DNA of 25,702 nucleotides from Mageeibacillus sp. UBA5436. Lineage in GTDB: Bacteria > Bacillota > Clostridia > Saccharofermentanales > DTU023. Where the stretch lies: the NCBI GenBank assembly GCA_002427545.1, contig DIRM01000022.1, positions 6,723-32,424 on the forward strand, in the 5' to 3' direction. The translations under genes were made by a program, and so were the position numbers. How positions within the stretch are numbered: position 1 is the stretch's first letter; every line of letters begins with the position of its first letter. Positions 1 to 8,107 of this stretch are shown piece by piece. The notes beneath the pieces were generated by a model. The model saw nothing but the letters and a program-made list of their open reading frames with translations. It did no database searches and was not told the origin of the DNA.

Positions 1-1
1 A

Positions 2-292
2 CAACAGCAACCAGCTGTTTCAGCAGATAGTTGGACATGTCCTAAATGTCATCATGTTGCAACAGGTAAATTTTGTACTGAATGTGGTACGTCTAGACCA
101 GAAAAAGGTTGGACCTGTGAATGTGGTACCGTAAATCAAGGTAAATTTTGTCAAAATTGTGGTAAACCAAAACCAGCAGCAGCTCCACTTTACAAATGTG
201 ATAAATGTGGTTTTGAACCAGAAGATCCTTATAATCCTCCGAAATTCTGTCCTGAATGCGGCGATCCATTTGATGAGAATGATCAGATTTAA
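2..292 (+). CDS. Zinc-ribbon C-terminus of an SPFH-domain (YdjI-like) protein, 5' end outside window
   Basis: Only the last 96 residues are present; the reading frame is open from base 2 and ends in TAA. The visible part has three consecutive CxxC-type zinc ribbons: Cys13/16 with Cys25/28, Cys39/41 with Cys50/53, and Cys66/69 with Cys83/86, separated by Pro/Ala linkers, then an acidic tail. Motifs such as GKFC..CG and the final PPKFCPECGDPF are, from memory, typical of the C-terminus of Firmicute SPFH-domain proteins related to B. subtilis YdjI. In B. subtilis, YdjI is encoded with YdjG and YdjH next to pspA and takes part in membrane-stress protection. The next two genes here resemble YdjG and YdjH, which supports the call. 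The SPFH domain itself lies upstream and cannot be seen, so the family name is inference from the tail and the neighbours. Confidence 0.75.
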   Translation, partial: QQQPAVSADSWTCPKCHHVATGKFCTECGTSRPEKGWTCECGTVNQGKFCQNCGKPKPAAAPLYKCDKCGFEPEDPYNPPKFCPECGDPFDENDQI

Positions 293-298
293 TAAAGT

Positions 299-328
299 AG
301 CCAGATTAAATTTTTAATCTGGCTTTAA
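299..328 (+). terminator. Intrinsic terminator, probably leaky
   Basis: A perfect 12-base-pair inverted repeat (299-310 with 313-324, two-base loop) starts seven bases after the stop of the YdjI-like gene. The T-tract after the stem is very short (TTT including the stem end), and only 38 bases separate it from the next ribosome binding site with no convincing promoter. It may attenuate rather than end the transcript. Confidence 0.6.
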
Positions 329-368
329 CAATTCTAAACGAGTATTCGCTTTTTAATTAGAGGTGATT

Positions 369-1460
369 ATGTCAGAAATAAAAGAATTTAAATGCTTAGC
401 TTGTGGTAGTCCTCTTGTTTTTGATACGACAAGTCAAATGTTGAAATGCACAAATTGTGATACAACATATGATCAATCTATCTTGGAACAATATGATGAG
501 GAAATGAAAAACCTTTCCACTGAGGATAATTATTCATGGCAGGTTAATAGCGATCAAGAATGGTCAGATACAGAACAAGAAAATCTATCCATTTATGTAT
601 GTCAATCTTGTGGTGGAGAGATTATTGCAGATCCAACTACGATTTCTACGCATTGTCCATATTGTGATAATCCAGTTGTTTTAACTGGACAGGTTCAAGG
701 TGATTTGAAACCAAGTTATATGATTCCCTTTAAATTAAATAGAGAACAAGCGATTGACGCATTGAAAAAACATATGGAAGGTAAAAAATTATTGCCTAAA
801 ATGTTTAAGGATCAGCAAAGAATCGAAAAAATTCGTGGCGTTTATGTACCGTTTTGGGTTTTTGATGCTGATGTAGGCGCCAATATGCATTATAAAGCTA
901 ATCGGATTCGAAAATGGTCTGATTCAAAATACATCTATACTGAAATTTCTCATTTTTCAGTTTTTAGAAAAGGAAATATTGCTTTTGAAAAGATTCCTGT
1001 TGATGCATCTTCTAAAATTGATGATGTATTAATGCAATCGATAGAACCATTTAATATACAGGAAGCAGTGCCTTTTAATGTTGGTTATTTATCTGGATTT
1101 TTGGCGGATCGCTATGATGAGACTTCAGATAAATGCATAGATATAGCTAATCAGAGATTAGAAGAAACAACAAAGGAAAGTATGCGTTCCACAGTGATGG
1201 GTTATGAAAATGTCACATCTCTAGAATCTGGAATTCAAATCTCTAATAGTGTTGCCAATTATGTTCTTTATCCAGTTTGGTTTTTAAATACTAAATACGA
1301 GGATCGTGATTATACCTTTGTAATGAATGGTCAAACCGGTCGCTTTATTGGTGATTTACCAATGGATAAAAAGATTGCCATAAAATATTATATTTTGATG
1401 TTTCTCGCTTTTTTTATTACTTCTTATGGCGCAGCTTGGTTAATCCATTTACTTTTATAA
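369..1460 (+). CDS. Membrane-anchored zinc-ribbon protein, YdjG-like
   Basis: A 363-residue protein with two N-terminal zinc ribbons: Cys9/Cys12 with Cys27/Cys30 (TFIIB-like) and Cys78/Cys81 with Cys96/Cys99. A soluble middle region contains an FKLNREQA segment and an aromatic WVFDADV strand, and one hydrophobic helix (about 338-361) lies at the extreme C-terminus, as in tail-anchored proteins. This matches the architecture of B. subtilis YdjG, which works with YdjH as a membrane platform for the SPFH protein YdjI and PspA. I chose ATG 369 because the GTG six bases upstream lies inside the Shine-Dalgarno AGAGGTGAT itself. The gene follows the YdjI-like gene by 76 bases, interrupted by a terminator, and precedes the TPM gene by about 12 bases. 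Such proteins are often misnamed as RNA polymerase subunit P or helicase because of the zinc ribbon. No enzymatic motif is visible. Confidence 0.75.
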   Translation: MSEIKEFKCLACGSPLVFDTTSQMLKCTNCDTTYDQSILEQYDEEMKNLSTEDNYSWQVNSDQEWSDTEQENLSIYVCQSCGGEIIADPTTISTHCPYCDNPVVLTGQVQGDLKPSYMIPFKLNREQAIDALKKHMEGKKLLPKMFKDQQRIEKIRGVYVPFWVFDADVGANMHYKANRIRKWSDSKYIYTEISHFSVFRKGNIAFEKIPVDASSKIDDVLMQSIEPFNIQEAVPFNVGYLSGFLADRYDETSDKCIDIANQRLEETTKESMRSTVMGYENVTSLESGIQISNSVANYVLYPVWFLNTKYEDRDYTFVMNGQTGRFIGDLPMDKKIAIKYYILMFLAFFITSYGAAWLIHLLL

Positions 1461-1472
1461 ATAGGATTGAGG

Positions 1473-2330
1473 ATGAATATGTTATCTGAAAAAAATAAAA
1501 TAATTCAAAAAACATTTGGCCAAATATTTTTTCTGGGTCTTTGTTTATTACTTTTATTATTTTTAATGCAATCAAATATTGTTGAAGCTGCAGAAGAACA
1601 TGATCCGCGTTTAATTGATGATGCAGATTTATTAAGTGATGAACAAGAAAAAATAATAATTGAAAAATTAAATGAAATCAGTAAAAAATATCAGCAAGAT
1701 GTTGTCATTGTTACGGTTTATTCTATAGAAGGAAAAACAGCAACGGAATTTGCTGATGATTATTATGATTATCATAATTATGGTTTTTCTGATGAGCGTG
1801 ACGGAATTTTATTTTTGTTGAGTATGGAATACCGTGATTGGGCTATCTCGACTACTGGACAATCCATTACCGTTTTTACGGATGCCGGTCTAGAGTATAT
1901 GACAGATGAATTTTTACCGGAAATAAGCAAAGGTAATTATGAAGCTGGATTTACAAAATTTATTGAATTGGCTGATCAATTTTTTAAACAGGCTGAAAAA
2001 GGAAAGCCATATGATGTCAATCATTTACCAAAAGGACCACTTGGATGGCATTGGTTACTCATTACTTTTATTGTTAGTGCTTTACTTGCTTTAACGATTC
2101 TTCAAAGCATGAAAAATAAGCTTGTTTCAGTTAAAAGAAAAAGTGCTGCGAATGATTATATTAAGCCAAATAGTTTTGTGCTAACGGATCAAAAAGATCT
2201 CTTTTTATACCGCAATATTGCTGTTACAAAGATTCCTAAAAATACTAGTAGCGGCGGTAGAACTGGTGGATCCAGTACGCATACTTCATCTTCAGGCAGT
2301 TCACATGGTGGCTCCAGTGGAAAATTTTAA
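1473..2330 (+). CDS. TPM-domain membrane protein, YdjH-like
   Basis: About 285 residues. A hydrophobic N-terminal segment (about 18-35) ending near VEAAEE is a signal peptide or anchor. A TPM (Psb32/YgcG-type) domain follows at about 44-165, with the characteristic LIDDADLLSDEQ opening, an internal VVIVTV strand and DGILFLLS. A second membrane helix is at about 192-211, and the C-terminus is Gly/Ser-rich with His (SSGGRTGGSS... to GGSSGKF). This order is typical of YdjH/YgcG-like proteins, where the TPM domain faces outwards. It is paired with the YdjG-like gene just upstream, as in B. subtilis. The start is uncertain: ATG 1473 has AGGA six bases upstream, while ATG 1479 has GAGG six bases upstream; a TTG at 1467 is less likely. 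The biochemical role of the family is unclear. Confidence 0.75.
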   Translation: MNMLSEKNKIIQKTFGQIFFLGLCLLLLLFLMQSNIVEAAEEHDPRLIDDADLLSDEQEKIIIEKLNEISKKYQQDVVIVTVYSIEGKTATEFADDYYDYHNYGFSDERDGILFLLSMEYRDWAISTTGQSITVFTDAGLEYMTDEFLPEISKGNYEAGFTKFIELADQFFKQAEKGKPYDVNHLPKGPLGWHWLLITFIVSALLALTILQSMKNKLVSVKRKSAANDYIKPNSFVLTDQKDLFLYRNIAVTKIPKNTSSGGRTGGSSTHTSSSGSSHGGSSGKF

Positions 2331-2434
2331 TTCATCTGATTAAACTGTATTTTATAAAAAGTTATATATATTATATTAATTAGATTAATTGAGAATAAAT
2401 CAAATAAATTTCTCTGGAAATTAAAGGGAAGAAA

Positions 2435-3805
2435 ATGAAAAAACTAAAAGAATGTTCTTTAAAAGAGTTAATATCAACTGACGGAATTAAATGTGAATGT
2501 GGCAAAATACATAAAATGCCAATTAAAAGAGTAGAAGTGGGTGAAAATGCTCTCAATAGCGTACCTGAAATTCTAAATGAATTGAATATCAAAAAACCAT
2601 TTATTATTTGCGATCAAAATACTTCAAAAGCAGCTTTTCCTTTGCTTATGCCTATATTTGAAGAGAATAAAATTCCATATGGTATCTTTCAATTTGAAGT
2701 AGAACATCTAGAACCAGACGAACATGCTATAGGTAGTATTATTATGGGTTTTGATCAAAGCTGTGATGGTATATTAGCTGTGGGTTCAGGCGTTATCAAT
2801 GATCTTGGTAAGGTGATTGCTTCAACCTTAGAAAAACCTTTGGCTACAGTTGCTACTGCGCCCTCTATGGATGGCTATGGTTCCAATAATGCATCCATGA
2901 TTCAAAACCGTCTCAAGGTTTCTCTTTATTATCATTGCCCAGAAGCTATTATTGCAGACACGCGTATTCTACAAGCTGCACCATTTGAAATGTTACAAGC
3001 AGGTGTGGGTGATATGCTTGCCAAATATTCTTCAATTTGTGAATGGCGCATTAGTCATTTGATTACTGGTGAATATTATTGTGAAAACATTGCTGATTTA
3101 GTTCGCGATTCTTTAAATAAAATATTAAATTTAGCGGATGATCTATTAAAACGAGATGCCAAAGCTGTAGAAGAAGTATTTATTGGACTTCTTTATACTG
3201 GTTTAGCTATGGGATATGCAGGTATTTCAAGGCCTGCTTCTGGTTTAGAACATTATTTTTCTCATGTTTGGGAGATGATGAATTTAGAAAGAAATAAACC
3301 ATCCAAATTACATGGCATTCAAGTAGCTGTTGGCACTTTATATACTTTTCAGATTTGGGAAGAATTAAAAAAATATAAACCAGATAGACAAAAGGCCAAT
3401 GATTTTATGCAAAGTTTTGATGATATTAAATGGCAAGCTATGGTTCATAGAATATATGGTGAAATAGCAGCTCCAAACATCATTAAAACTGCACAACAAG
3501 AAGGTCGAAATGATCCTGAATTACATCAAAAAAGATTAAATTTGATTATTGATAATTGGGATCAGATTTTGGAAATTGTTAATTCAGAAATGCCTGAATA
3601 TGAGAGAATATTAAGCTTGATGAACAAGTTCTCTTTACCTTTAAGCGCAGATGATATTGGTTTTTCTCAAAAAGATGCACATGATGCTTTAATTGCTTCA
3701 CGTGAAGTTCGCAATAAATATGTAACAAGTTCTTTACTTTGGGATCTTGGCTTATTATATGATATTGAATTTCCAAAAAATTCTGGTTTTATGGGTTTAG
3801 AGTAA
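2435..3805 (+). CDS. egsA: sn-glycerol-1-phosphate dehydrogenase (AraM/EgsA family)
   Basis: A 456-residue protein of the iron-alcohol-dehydrogenase fold expected to reduce dihydroxyacetone phosphate to sn-glycerol 1-phosphate with NAD(P)H in the cytoplasm. The N-terminus has the Cys-rich CECGKIHKMPI opening seen in AraM-like proteins. The dinucleotide-binding loop GSGVINDLGK is at 117-126, followed by TAPSMDGYGSNNASM. Likely metal ligands are Asp193 (GVGDMLAKYSS), His273 or His277 (SGLEHYFSHVWEM) and His293 (KLHGIQVAVG). It is longer than B. subtilis AraM (roughly 390-400 residues), with the extra length mostly in the helical C-terminal half. ATG 2435 follows AAAGGGAAG. The next gene is an AraL-like phosphatase, the same partner as in the B. 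subtilis arabinose operon, but no arabinose gene is present here. The product could feed a phosphoglycolipid, as AraM does for heptaprenylglyceryl phosphate. Confidence 0.85.
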   Translation: MKKLKECSLKELISTDGIKCECGKIHKMPIKRVEVGENALNSVPEILNELNIKKPFIICDQNTSKAAFPLLMPIFEENKIPYGIFQFEVEHLEPDEHAIGSIIMGFDQSCDGILAVGSGVINDLGKVIASTLEKPLATVATAPSMDGYGSNNASMIQNRLKVSLYYHCPEAIIADTRILQAAPFEMLQAGVGDMLAKYSSICEWRISHLITGEYYCENIADLVRDSLNKILNLADDLLKRDAKAVEEVFIGLLYTGLAMGYAGISRPASGLEHYFSHVWEMMNLERNKPSKLHGIQVAVGTLYTFQIWEELKKYKPDRQKANDFMQSFDDIKWQAMVHRIYGEIAAPNIIKTAQQEGRNDPELHQKRLNLIIDNWDQILEIVNSEMPEYERILSLMNKFSLPLSADDIGFSQKDAHDALIASREVRNKYVTSSLLWDLGLLYDIEFPKNSGFMGLE

Positions 3806-3845
3806 ATAAAACTTATAAGAAAATGATATGAATAGAGAATAATTA

Positions 3846-4655
3846 ATGTTGAACAAAGATAAAGATGCGGAATTAAATCGTTTAAAAAACATAAAGTGCT
3901 TTTTTGTTGATTTAGATGGAACTTTTTATTTGGAAAATAGAATACTGGCAGGTTCTTTAGAGTTTCTCCAAGAAATGCAAAATAGAGGAATAAAAGTTTT
4001 ATTTTTAACCAATAATTCTTCGAAATCTTCTCAATACTATATTGAAAGATTAAAGAAAATGAATGTTAAAGAACCTTTTCTAAATATTCTAACTAGTGGA
4101 GATGCCATTTGCGATTATGCGATGCAACATTTTCCTAATCAAAAAGCTTTTTTATTTGCTAATCAAATCGTAACGTCAGATATGCAAGAAAAAGGATTGA
4201 TCATTGACAATGATAATCCTGATTATGTGTTAATTACATATGATACAGAATTAACCTATCAGAAAATGGATCGCGTTTGTTATTATGTCAGGCAAGGTTT
4301 GCCTTATATTGCCTCTCATCCTGATTTTAATTGTCCGACTAAATATGGATTTGCTCCTGATATTGGAGCTACTATTGCTTATATAAAAGCGAGTACAAAT
4401 AGAGAACCAGATTTAATTATTGGGAAACCATATGCTGGAATTATCGATGAAGCATTAAAAATCATGCAGGTAAAGCGTGATGAAGTAGCCATGATTGGTG
4501 ATCGTCTTTATACGGATGTGAAAGCCGGCATTGATAATGATTTGCTTGGAATTTTAGTATTATCCGGTGAAACAGACTTAGCAATGTTAGAAGCCTCATC
4601 GATTAATCCTGATTTAATTTATCCTAGTTTAATTGATATTGTTGCTGATTTATAA
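3846..4655 (+). CDS. HAD superfamily IIA (NagD/AraL-like) sugar-phosphate phosphatase
   Basis: A 269-residue cytosolic hydrolase with all HAD motifs: motif I DLDGT at 22-26 (nucleophile Asp22, acid Asp24), motif II TNNSS at 55-59, the motif III lysine in IGKPYAG (Lys194), and motif IV GDRLYTD at 218-224. The large C2-type cap between motifs II and III places it in subclass IIA with NagD, AraL and 4-nitrophenylphosphatases. Substrates in this subclass are small phosphorylated sugars or glycolytic intermediates, so the exact substrate cannot be read from the sequence. It sits 40 bases after the glycerol-1-phosphate dehydrogenase gene with no terminator between, suggesting co-transcription. The gene ends at a strong terminator. 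The Shine-Dalgarno before ATG 3846 is poor (AGAG only), so translation may rely partly on coupling or be weak. Confidence 0.85.
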   Translation: MLNKDKDAELNRLKNIKCFFVDLDGTFYLENRILAGSLEFLQEMQNRGIKVLFLTNNSSKSSQYYIERLKKMNVKEPFLNILTSGDAICDYAMQHFPNQKAFLFANQIVTSDMQEKGLIIDNDNPDYVLITYDTELTYQKMDRVCYYVRQGLPYIASHPDFNCPTKYGFAPDIGATIAYIKASTNREPDLIIGKPYAGIIDEALKIMQVKRDEVAMIGDRLYTDVKAGIDNDLLGILVLSGETDLAMLEASSINPDLIYPSLIDIVADL

Positions 4656-4661
4656 TTATTT

Positions 4662-4710
4662 AAACCTCAATATGATATTAAATTTAGCATCATATTGAGG
4701 TTTTATATTT
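4662..4710 (+). terminator. Intrinsic terminator between convergent genes, possibly bidirectional
   Basis: A perfect 15-base-pair stem (4662-4676 with 4689-4703) with a 12-base loop is followed by a T-rich stretch on the plus strand. It lies just after the HAD phosphatase stop. On the minus strand the bases beyond the stem are also T-rich, so the same hairpin may end the S9 peptidase transcript. Confidence 0.85.
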
Positions 4711-4731
4711 TTTGTGATTTTAAAATAACAA

Positions 4732-6780
4732 TTACTTTAAATAATGATCAAACCACTTTGTGATTTCTGCTAGTCTTTTGATTCTAGCTTTAGGTTTGCC
4801 TGAACGCGATAATTCATGAGTTTCATTCTTAAATACAACAAGCTTTGTATTAATATTATTTTTCATTAAACCAGCATACATTTGAATACCTTGCTCTAAA
4901 GGGCAACGAAAATCATGATCGGAATGAATAAATAAGGTTGGTGTTTTGACTTTATTTGCATATTTTAATGGTGATTGATCCCATAATTTTTCAGGGCTTT
5001 TCCAAGGGTCACCATCTGTTTGATCTTCAGCAAAATAAAATCCAATGTCTGAAACACCATAAAAGCTAAGCCAATTCGAAATGGATCTCTGACTATTAGC
5101 AGCGGCGAAGCGATCAGTATGTCCAATAATCCAATTGACCATGAAACCACCATAAGAACCGCCTAAACAGCCAATCTTTTGTTCGTCAATATCTGGATAT
5201 TTTTCTAAAACTAAATCAGTAAAAGTCATCAAATCTTGATAATCAATACTTCCATATTGACAGCGAATATCAGAAAAATCTGATCCATAGGCATCTGAAC
5301 CATGTGGATTAGTATAAAAAACAAAATAACCTTGATCTGCTAAATATTGCATTTCATGATGTAAAATTTTTCCGAATACAGTTTTGGGACCACCATGAAT
5401 TTCTAAAAGACCGGGATATTTTTGGCCAGGTTGATAATTGCTTGGCTTTAGAACAAAACCGTCCAAAATGTCATTATTCGATTCAAATTGAAAAGTTTCT
5501 ATTTCTGACAACGGTGTTTTGTTTAAACTGTTGGAATAATGACTTAGCTGTTCGATGTTACCAGATTGATATTTAAACAATTCGGGTAATCCTAAATTTT
5601 CCATGCCTACAAAATAAATATCACCGTCAAGAATTTGAAAGCTAAGTAAAGAACCGTCAAAATCAATAACTGTTGTCATTTTACCTGTAAGATTTACTTT
5701 CTTTAATAAAGAACGGTTTTCAACGGTACAAATAAAATAAAGCTCATCATTGAAAATGACGATTTGCTCACCTGAACCGTATTTGGCATCGGTGCCAATA
5801 CTATTACCAAAAGCGATATCGTCATCATTAATTTTTTTTATGCTCAAATCTTTTAAATTAATCAAATAAATGTATGGATCGCTATTGATACCATGACTTT
5901 TATTATCTGTTGCAATCATATAAGCAAATTGCTCATTAATAAATTTAATGGAAAAAACATTAAATTCTGATAAACTAAGCGCTTCTTTTTTTTGTGAGTC
6001 TAAATGATAAATAAAGACATTTTCTTTTAAAGGTAATAATTTAGATTTTTGACTGCTCACAATAAGCAGATTTTTCTTATCTGGACTCATTTCAAAAAAA
6101 GAAATATTTTCATCTTCATCACTTATTAGACGATAATATTTTTTTGATTCATTTGTTTCGGCATGCTCAATTTTTGATTTTTCATTATTAATCGAATTGA
6201 GTAGATCCAAACGTTGTTTTTCAGTTTGTTCTTCTCTCATTAATTTCATTATTTTGGAATCAAGAATAAAGATCTGATTTATTTGATTGATCGTGTAATT
6301 ATTGCCATTTAACCAAAATGGTAATTCTTCAATTTCTAACCATTCCTGTTCAGGAGAATTAGCCGTTGGTTCCATTATTTTTGAGCCTTCAATTAAAAAA
6401 TTACTATTATCTAATTGAAATATCTCATTGACATTCAAATTCAATTCAAATGAGAATTTGGACTCCCTTGTATCCAAATCAAATACCCAATATTTGCTCT
6501 TGTTTTTTTGTGTCTTTGAAGAAACAGATTCTTTGTCATTTGTTTTTTCTAAATCGGCTATAAACAATTGATTCATATCATCAGCAAAGAAGTAATTACT
6601 GCTGTTTATTTTGGTTAAAAATTCAAATTTTTGTTGATTGATATCATAAGCGTAAAGTTTGCTTTGATATGAATTTTCTTCTAAATCGGGTTTGGTTAAT
6701 TCAAAAATAATTTTATCTTTTTTAGGACTGATTTTAGGATTGTGAATAAATTCCCATTCTGTAAATTGATCGATGAACAT
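4732..6780 (-). CDS. S9 family serine peptidase (acylaminoacyl-peptidase/prolyl oligopeptidase-like)
   Basis: A 682-residue two-domain protein. Residues about 1-430 are the degenerate beta-propeller that gates access (repeated short beta segments such as IYLINLKDLSIKKI). Residues about 440-682 are the alpha/beta-hydrolase domain: oxyanion motif IHGGP (461-465), nucleophile Ser542 in GGSYGGFM, acid Asp623 in HSDHDFRCP, and His655 in NETHEL. The triad is complete. No signal peptide is seen, so it is probably a cytosolic oligopeptidase that trims short peptides. Start ATG 6780 is chosen because AAAGGGGGAA lies directly upstream; an upstream in-frame start at 6846 would add 22 Lys/Asn-rich residues and place that Shine-Dalgarno inside the gene. 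It is transcribed alone, divergent from hprK and convergent with the HAD phosphatase gene. Confidence 0.9.
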   Translation of the reverse strand: MFIDQFTEWEFIHNPKISPKKDKIIFELTKPDLEENSYQSKLYAYDINQQKFEFLTKINSSNYFFADDMNQLFIADLEKTNDKESVSSKTQKNKSKYWVFDLDTRESKFSFELNLNVNEIFQLDNSNFLIEGSKIMEPTANSPEQEWLEIEELPFWLNGNNYTINQINQIFILDSKIMKLMREEQTEKQRLDLLNSINNEKSKIEHAETNESKKYYRLISDEDENISFFEMSPDKKNLLIVSSQKSKLLPLKENVFIYHLDSQKKEALSLSEFNVFSIKFINEQFAYMIATDNKSHGINSDPYIYLINLKDLSIKKINDDDIAFGNSIGTDAKYGSGEQIVIFNDELYFICTVENRSLLKKVNLTGKMTTVIDFDGSLLSFQILDGDIYFVGMENLGLPELFKYQSGNIEQLSHYSNSLNKTPLSEIETFQFESNNDILDGFVLKPSNYQPGQKYPGLLEIHGGPKTVFGKILHHEMQYLADQGYFVFYTNPHGSDAYGSDFSDIRCQYGSIDYQDLMTFTDLVLEKYPDIDEQKIGCLGGSYGGFMVNWIIGHTDRFAAANSQRSISNWLSFYGVSDIGFYFAEDQTDGDPWKSPEKLWDQSPLKYANKVKTPTLFIHSDHDFRCPLEQGIQMYAGLMKNNINTKLVVFKNETHELSRSGKPKARIKRLAEITKWFDHYLK

Positions 6781-6957
6781 TTTTCCCCCTTTGTTCACTG
6801 TGCTTGTCTGAATTTTAATTTTATTTTTATTGTACTTTATGTTCACATTACTTTTTAATATTACTGCTAAATTTTAAAAATTGAAATTTTAATATGAAAC
6901 AATTATTAAACTTATCTTTTAAAAAAGAATCTCAGACAATAAAGGATAATTAATTTA

Positions 6958-6966
6958 TGCTATAAT
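6958..6966 (+). promoter_or_regulatory. Extended -10 promoter for hprK
   Basis: TGC-TATAAT gives a perfect -10 hexamer with an upstream TG. No good -35 is present at 16-18 bases. Transcription would start near 6973, leaving a leader of about 40 bases before the AGAGG site and ATG at 7013. Confidence 0.6.
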
Positions 6967-7012
6967 TTAAGGGTATTTTAAACATGAGTTAGCTTTTTAT
7001 AAGAGGTTATAT

Positions 7013-7927
7013 ATGGATTCAGTATTGTTAAGTGATTTAATTAAAGAATTTCATTTGGAAATTATTCGTGGATTTGGAAAAATTGATTCCACAAAGCTTT
7101 TTATACCCGATGTCACGAGGCCAGGTTTACAATTAACAGGAAATTTCATGCATTTTGGACCAGACCGTATTCAATTGCTTGGCAATATGGAAACAGCCTA
7201 TTTAAATTCATTGACAGAAGATGATCGTAGACATAAATATAATGCTTTGCTTGCAACTGGCATTCCTTGCTTAATCCTAAGTCGGAATCATCAAGCGGAT
7301 CCTATTCTATTAGAAATTGCTGAAAAATATAAAACACCAATTTTGGTAACCGATGAAGGTACGGCTTCAATTTCTAGTTCAATTTCAAAATATTTAAATG
7401 TAGAATTGGCAGATAGAATATCCATACATGGAGTTTTTGTCGAAGTATACGGCGAAGGCATTTTAATGATTGGCGATAGTGGTGTGGGTAAATCTGAAAC
7501 TGCACTTGAACTCGTAAAAAGAGGGCATCGCTTAATAGCTGATGATCTTGTTGAAATTCGCAAAGTATCTGATACAACTTTGCTCGGCAGAGCACCAGAA
7601 ATTATTAGGCATTTAATTGAAATTCGTGGTATAGGAATTCTTGATGTTAAAGAATTATATGGTGTTTCTTCCATCAAAATGCAAGAAAATATTCAATTTG
7701 TTATCAATCTAGAATTATGGGATGAAAGCAAAGCTTATGATCGCATGGGATTAATTGAAGAAACAACGGACATTTTAGGCCTAGATATTCCTTCTTTGAC
7801 AATTCCAGTAAGACCAGGACGTAACCTTGCAGTTATTGTTGAAGTTGCAGCGATTAATTTCCGTCAAAAGAGCATGGGTTATAATGCAGCCTTGGCTTTA
7901 ACAGAAAGAGTTTTCAAAAATAATTAA
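7013..7927 (+). CDS. hprK: HPr kinase/phosphorylase
   Basis: A 304-residue protein, close to the usual length of about 310. The N-terminal domain (1-130) precedes the catalytic core: His139 in SIHG, the P-loop GDSGVGKS at 154-161, Asp177/Asp178 in the LIADDLVEI segment, and the family signature IEIRGIGILDVKELYG at about 202-217. The enzyme phosphorylates and dephosphorylates HPr on its regulatory serine in response to ATP, fructose-1,6-bisphosphate and phosphate, controlling carbon catabolite repression in low-GC Gram-positive bacteria. AGAGG lies six bases before ATG 7013. It has its own promoter; murB follows 306 bases downstream with a separate promoter, although hprK and murB are neighbours in many Clostridia. 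Confidence 0.97.
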   Translation: MDSVLLSDLIKEFHLEIIRGFGKIDSTKLFIPDVTRPGLQLTGNFMHFGPDRIQLLGNMETAYLNSLTEDDRRHKYNALLATGIPCLILSRNHQADPILLEIAEKYKTPILVTDEGTASISSSISKYLNVELADRISIHGVFVEVYGEGILMIGDSGVGKSETALELVKRGHRLIADDLVEIRKVSDTTLLGRAPEIIRHLIEIRGIGILDVKELYGVSSIKMQENIQFVINLELWDESKAYDRMGLIEETTDILGLDIPSLTIPVRPGRNLAVIVEVAAINFRQKSMGYNAALALTERVFKNN

Positions 7928-8025
7928 TGCATGTTTTAACCCTTGCTTTGTATGAGATGGCATCAGTTAAAGTCTTTTAGGCTTTACTTACATTGATCAA
8001 ACATCAATTAAAATTTCAAAGTTTT

Positions 8026-8062
8026 ATACAGTTGTTTTATTATTAAACTGTATTTTTATTTT
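8026..8062 (+). terminator. Weak terminator-like hairpin or operator palindrome after hprK
   Basis: ATACAGTT (8026-8033) and its exact complement AACTGTAT (8046-8053) are separated by 12 bases and followed by TTTTATTTT. It could end the hprK transcript, but the stem has only two G-C pairs. It sits where the -35 region of the murB promoter would lie, so it could equally be an operator. The rest of 7928-8025 shows no gene and only a short ATTGAT/ATCAAT hairpin at 7992-8008. Confidence 0.4.
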
Positions 8063-8064
8063 GA

Positions 8065-8073
8065 TGTTATAAT
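8065..8073 (+). promoter_or_regulatory. Extended -10 promoter for the murB operon
   Basis: TGT-TATAAT is a perfect -10 with an extended TG element. No clear -35 is seen; the upstream spacing is occupied by a palindrome. Transcription would start near 8080 and produce a leader of about 150 bases. Confidence 0.55.
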
Positions 8074-8107
8074 TTATGAATAAGCAATGAGATAAAAATT
8101 AAAAAAG

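Noticed and set aside
7291..7677. 128-codon open frame on the minus strand inside hprK
   Set aside because: It is fully antisense to a highly conserved gene, has no ribosome binding site and its translation shows no recognisable domain.
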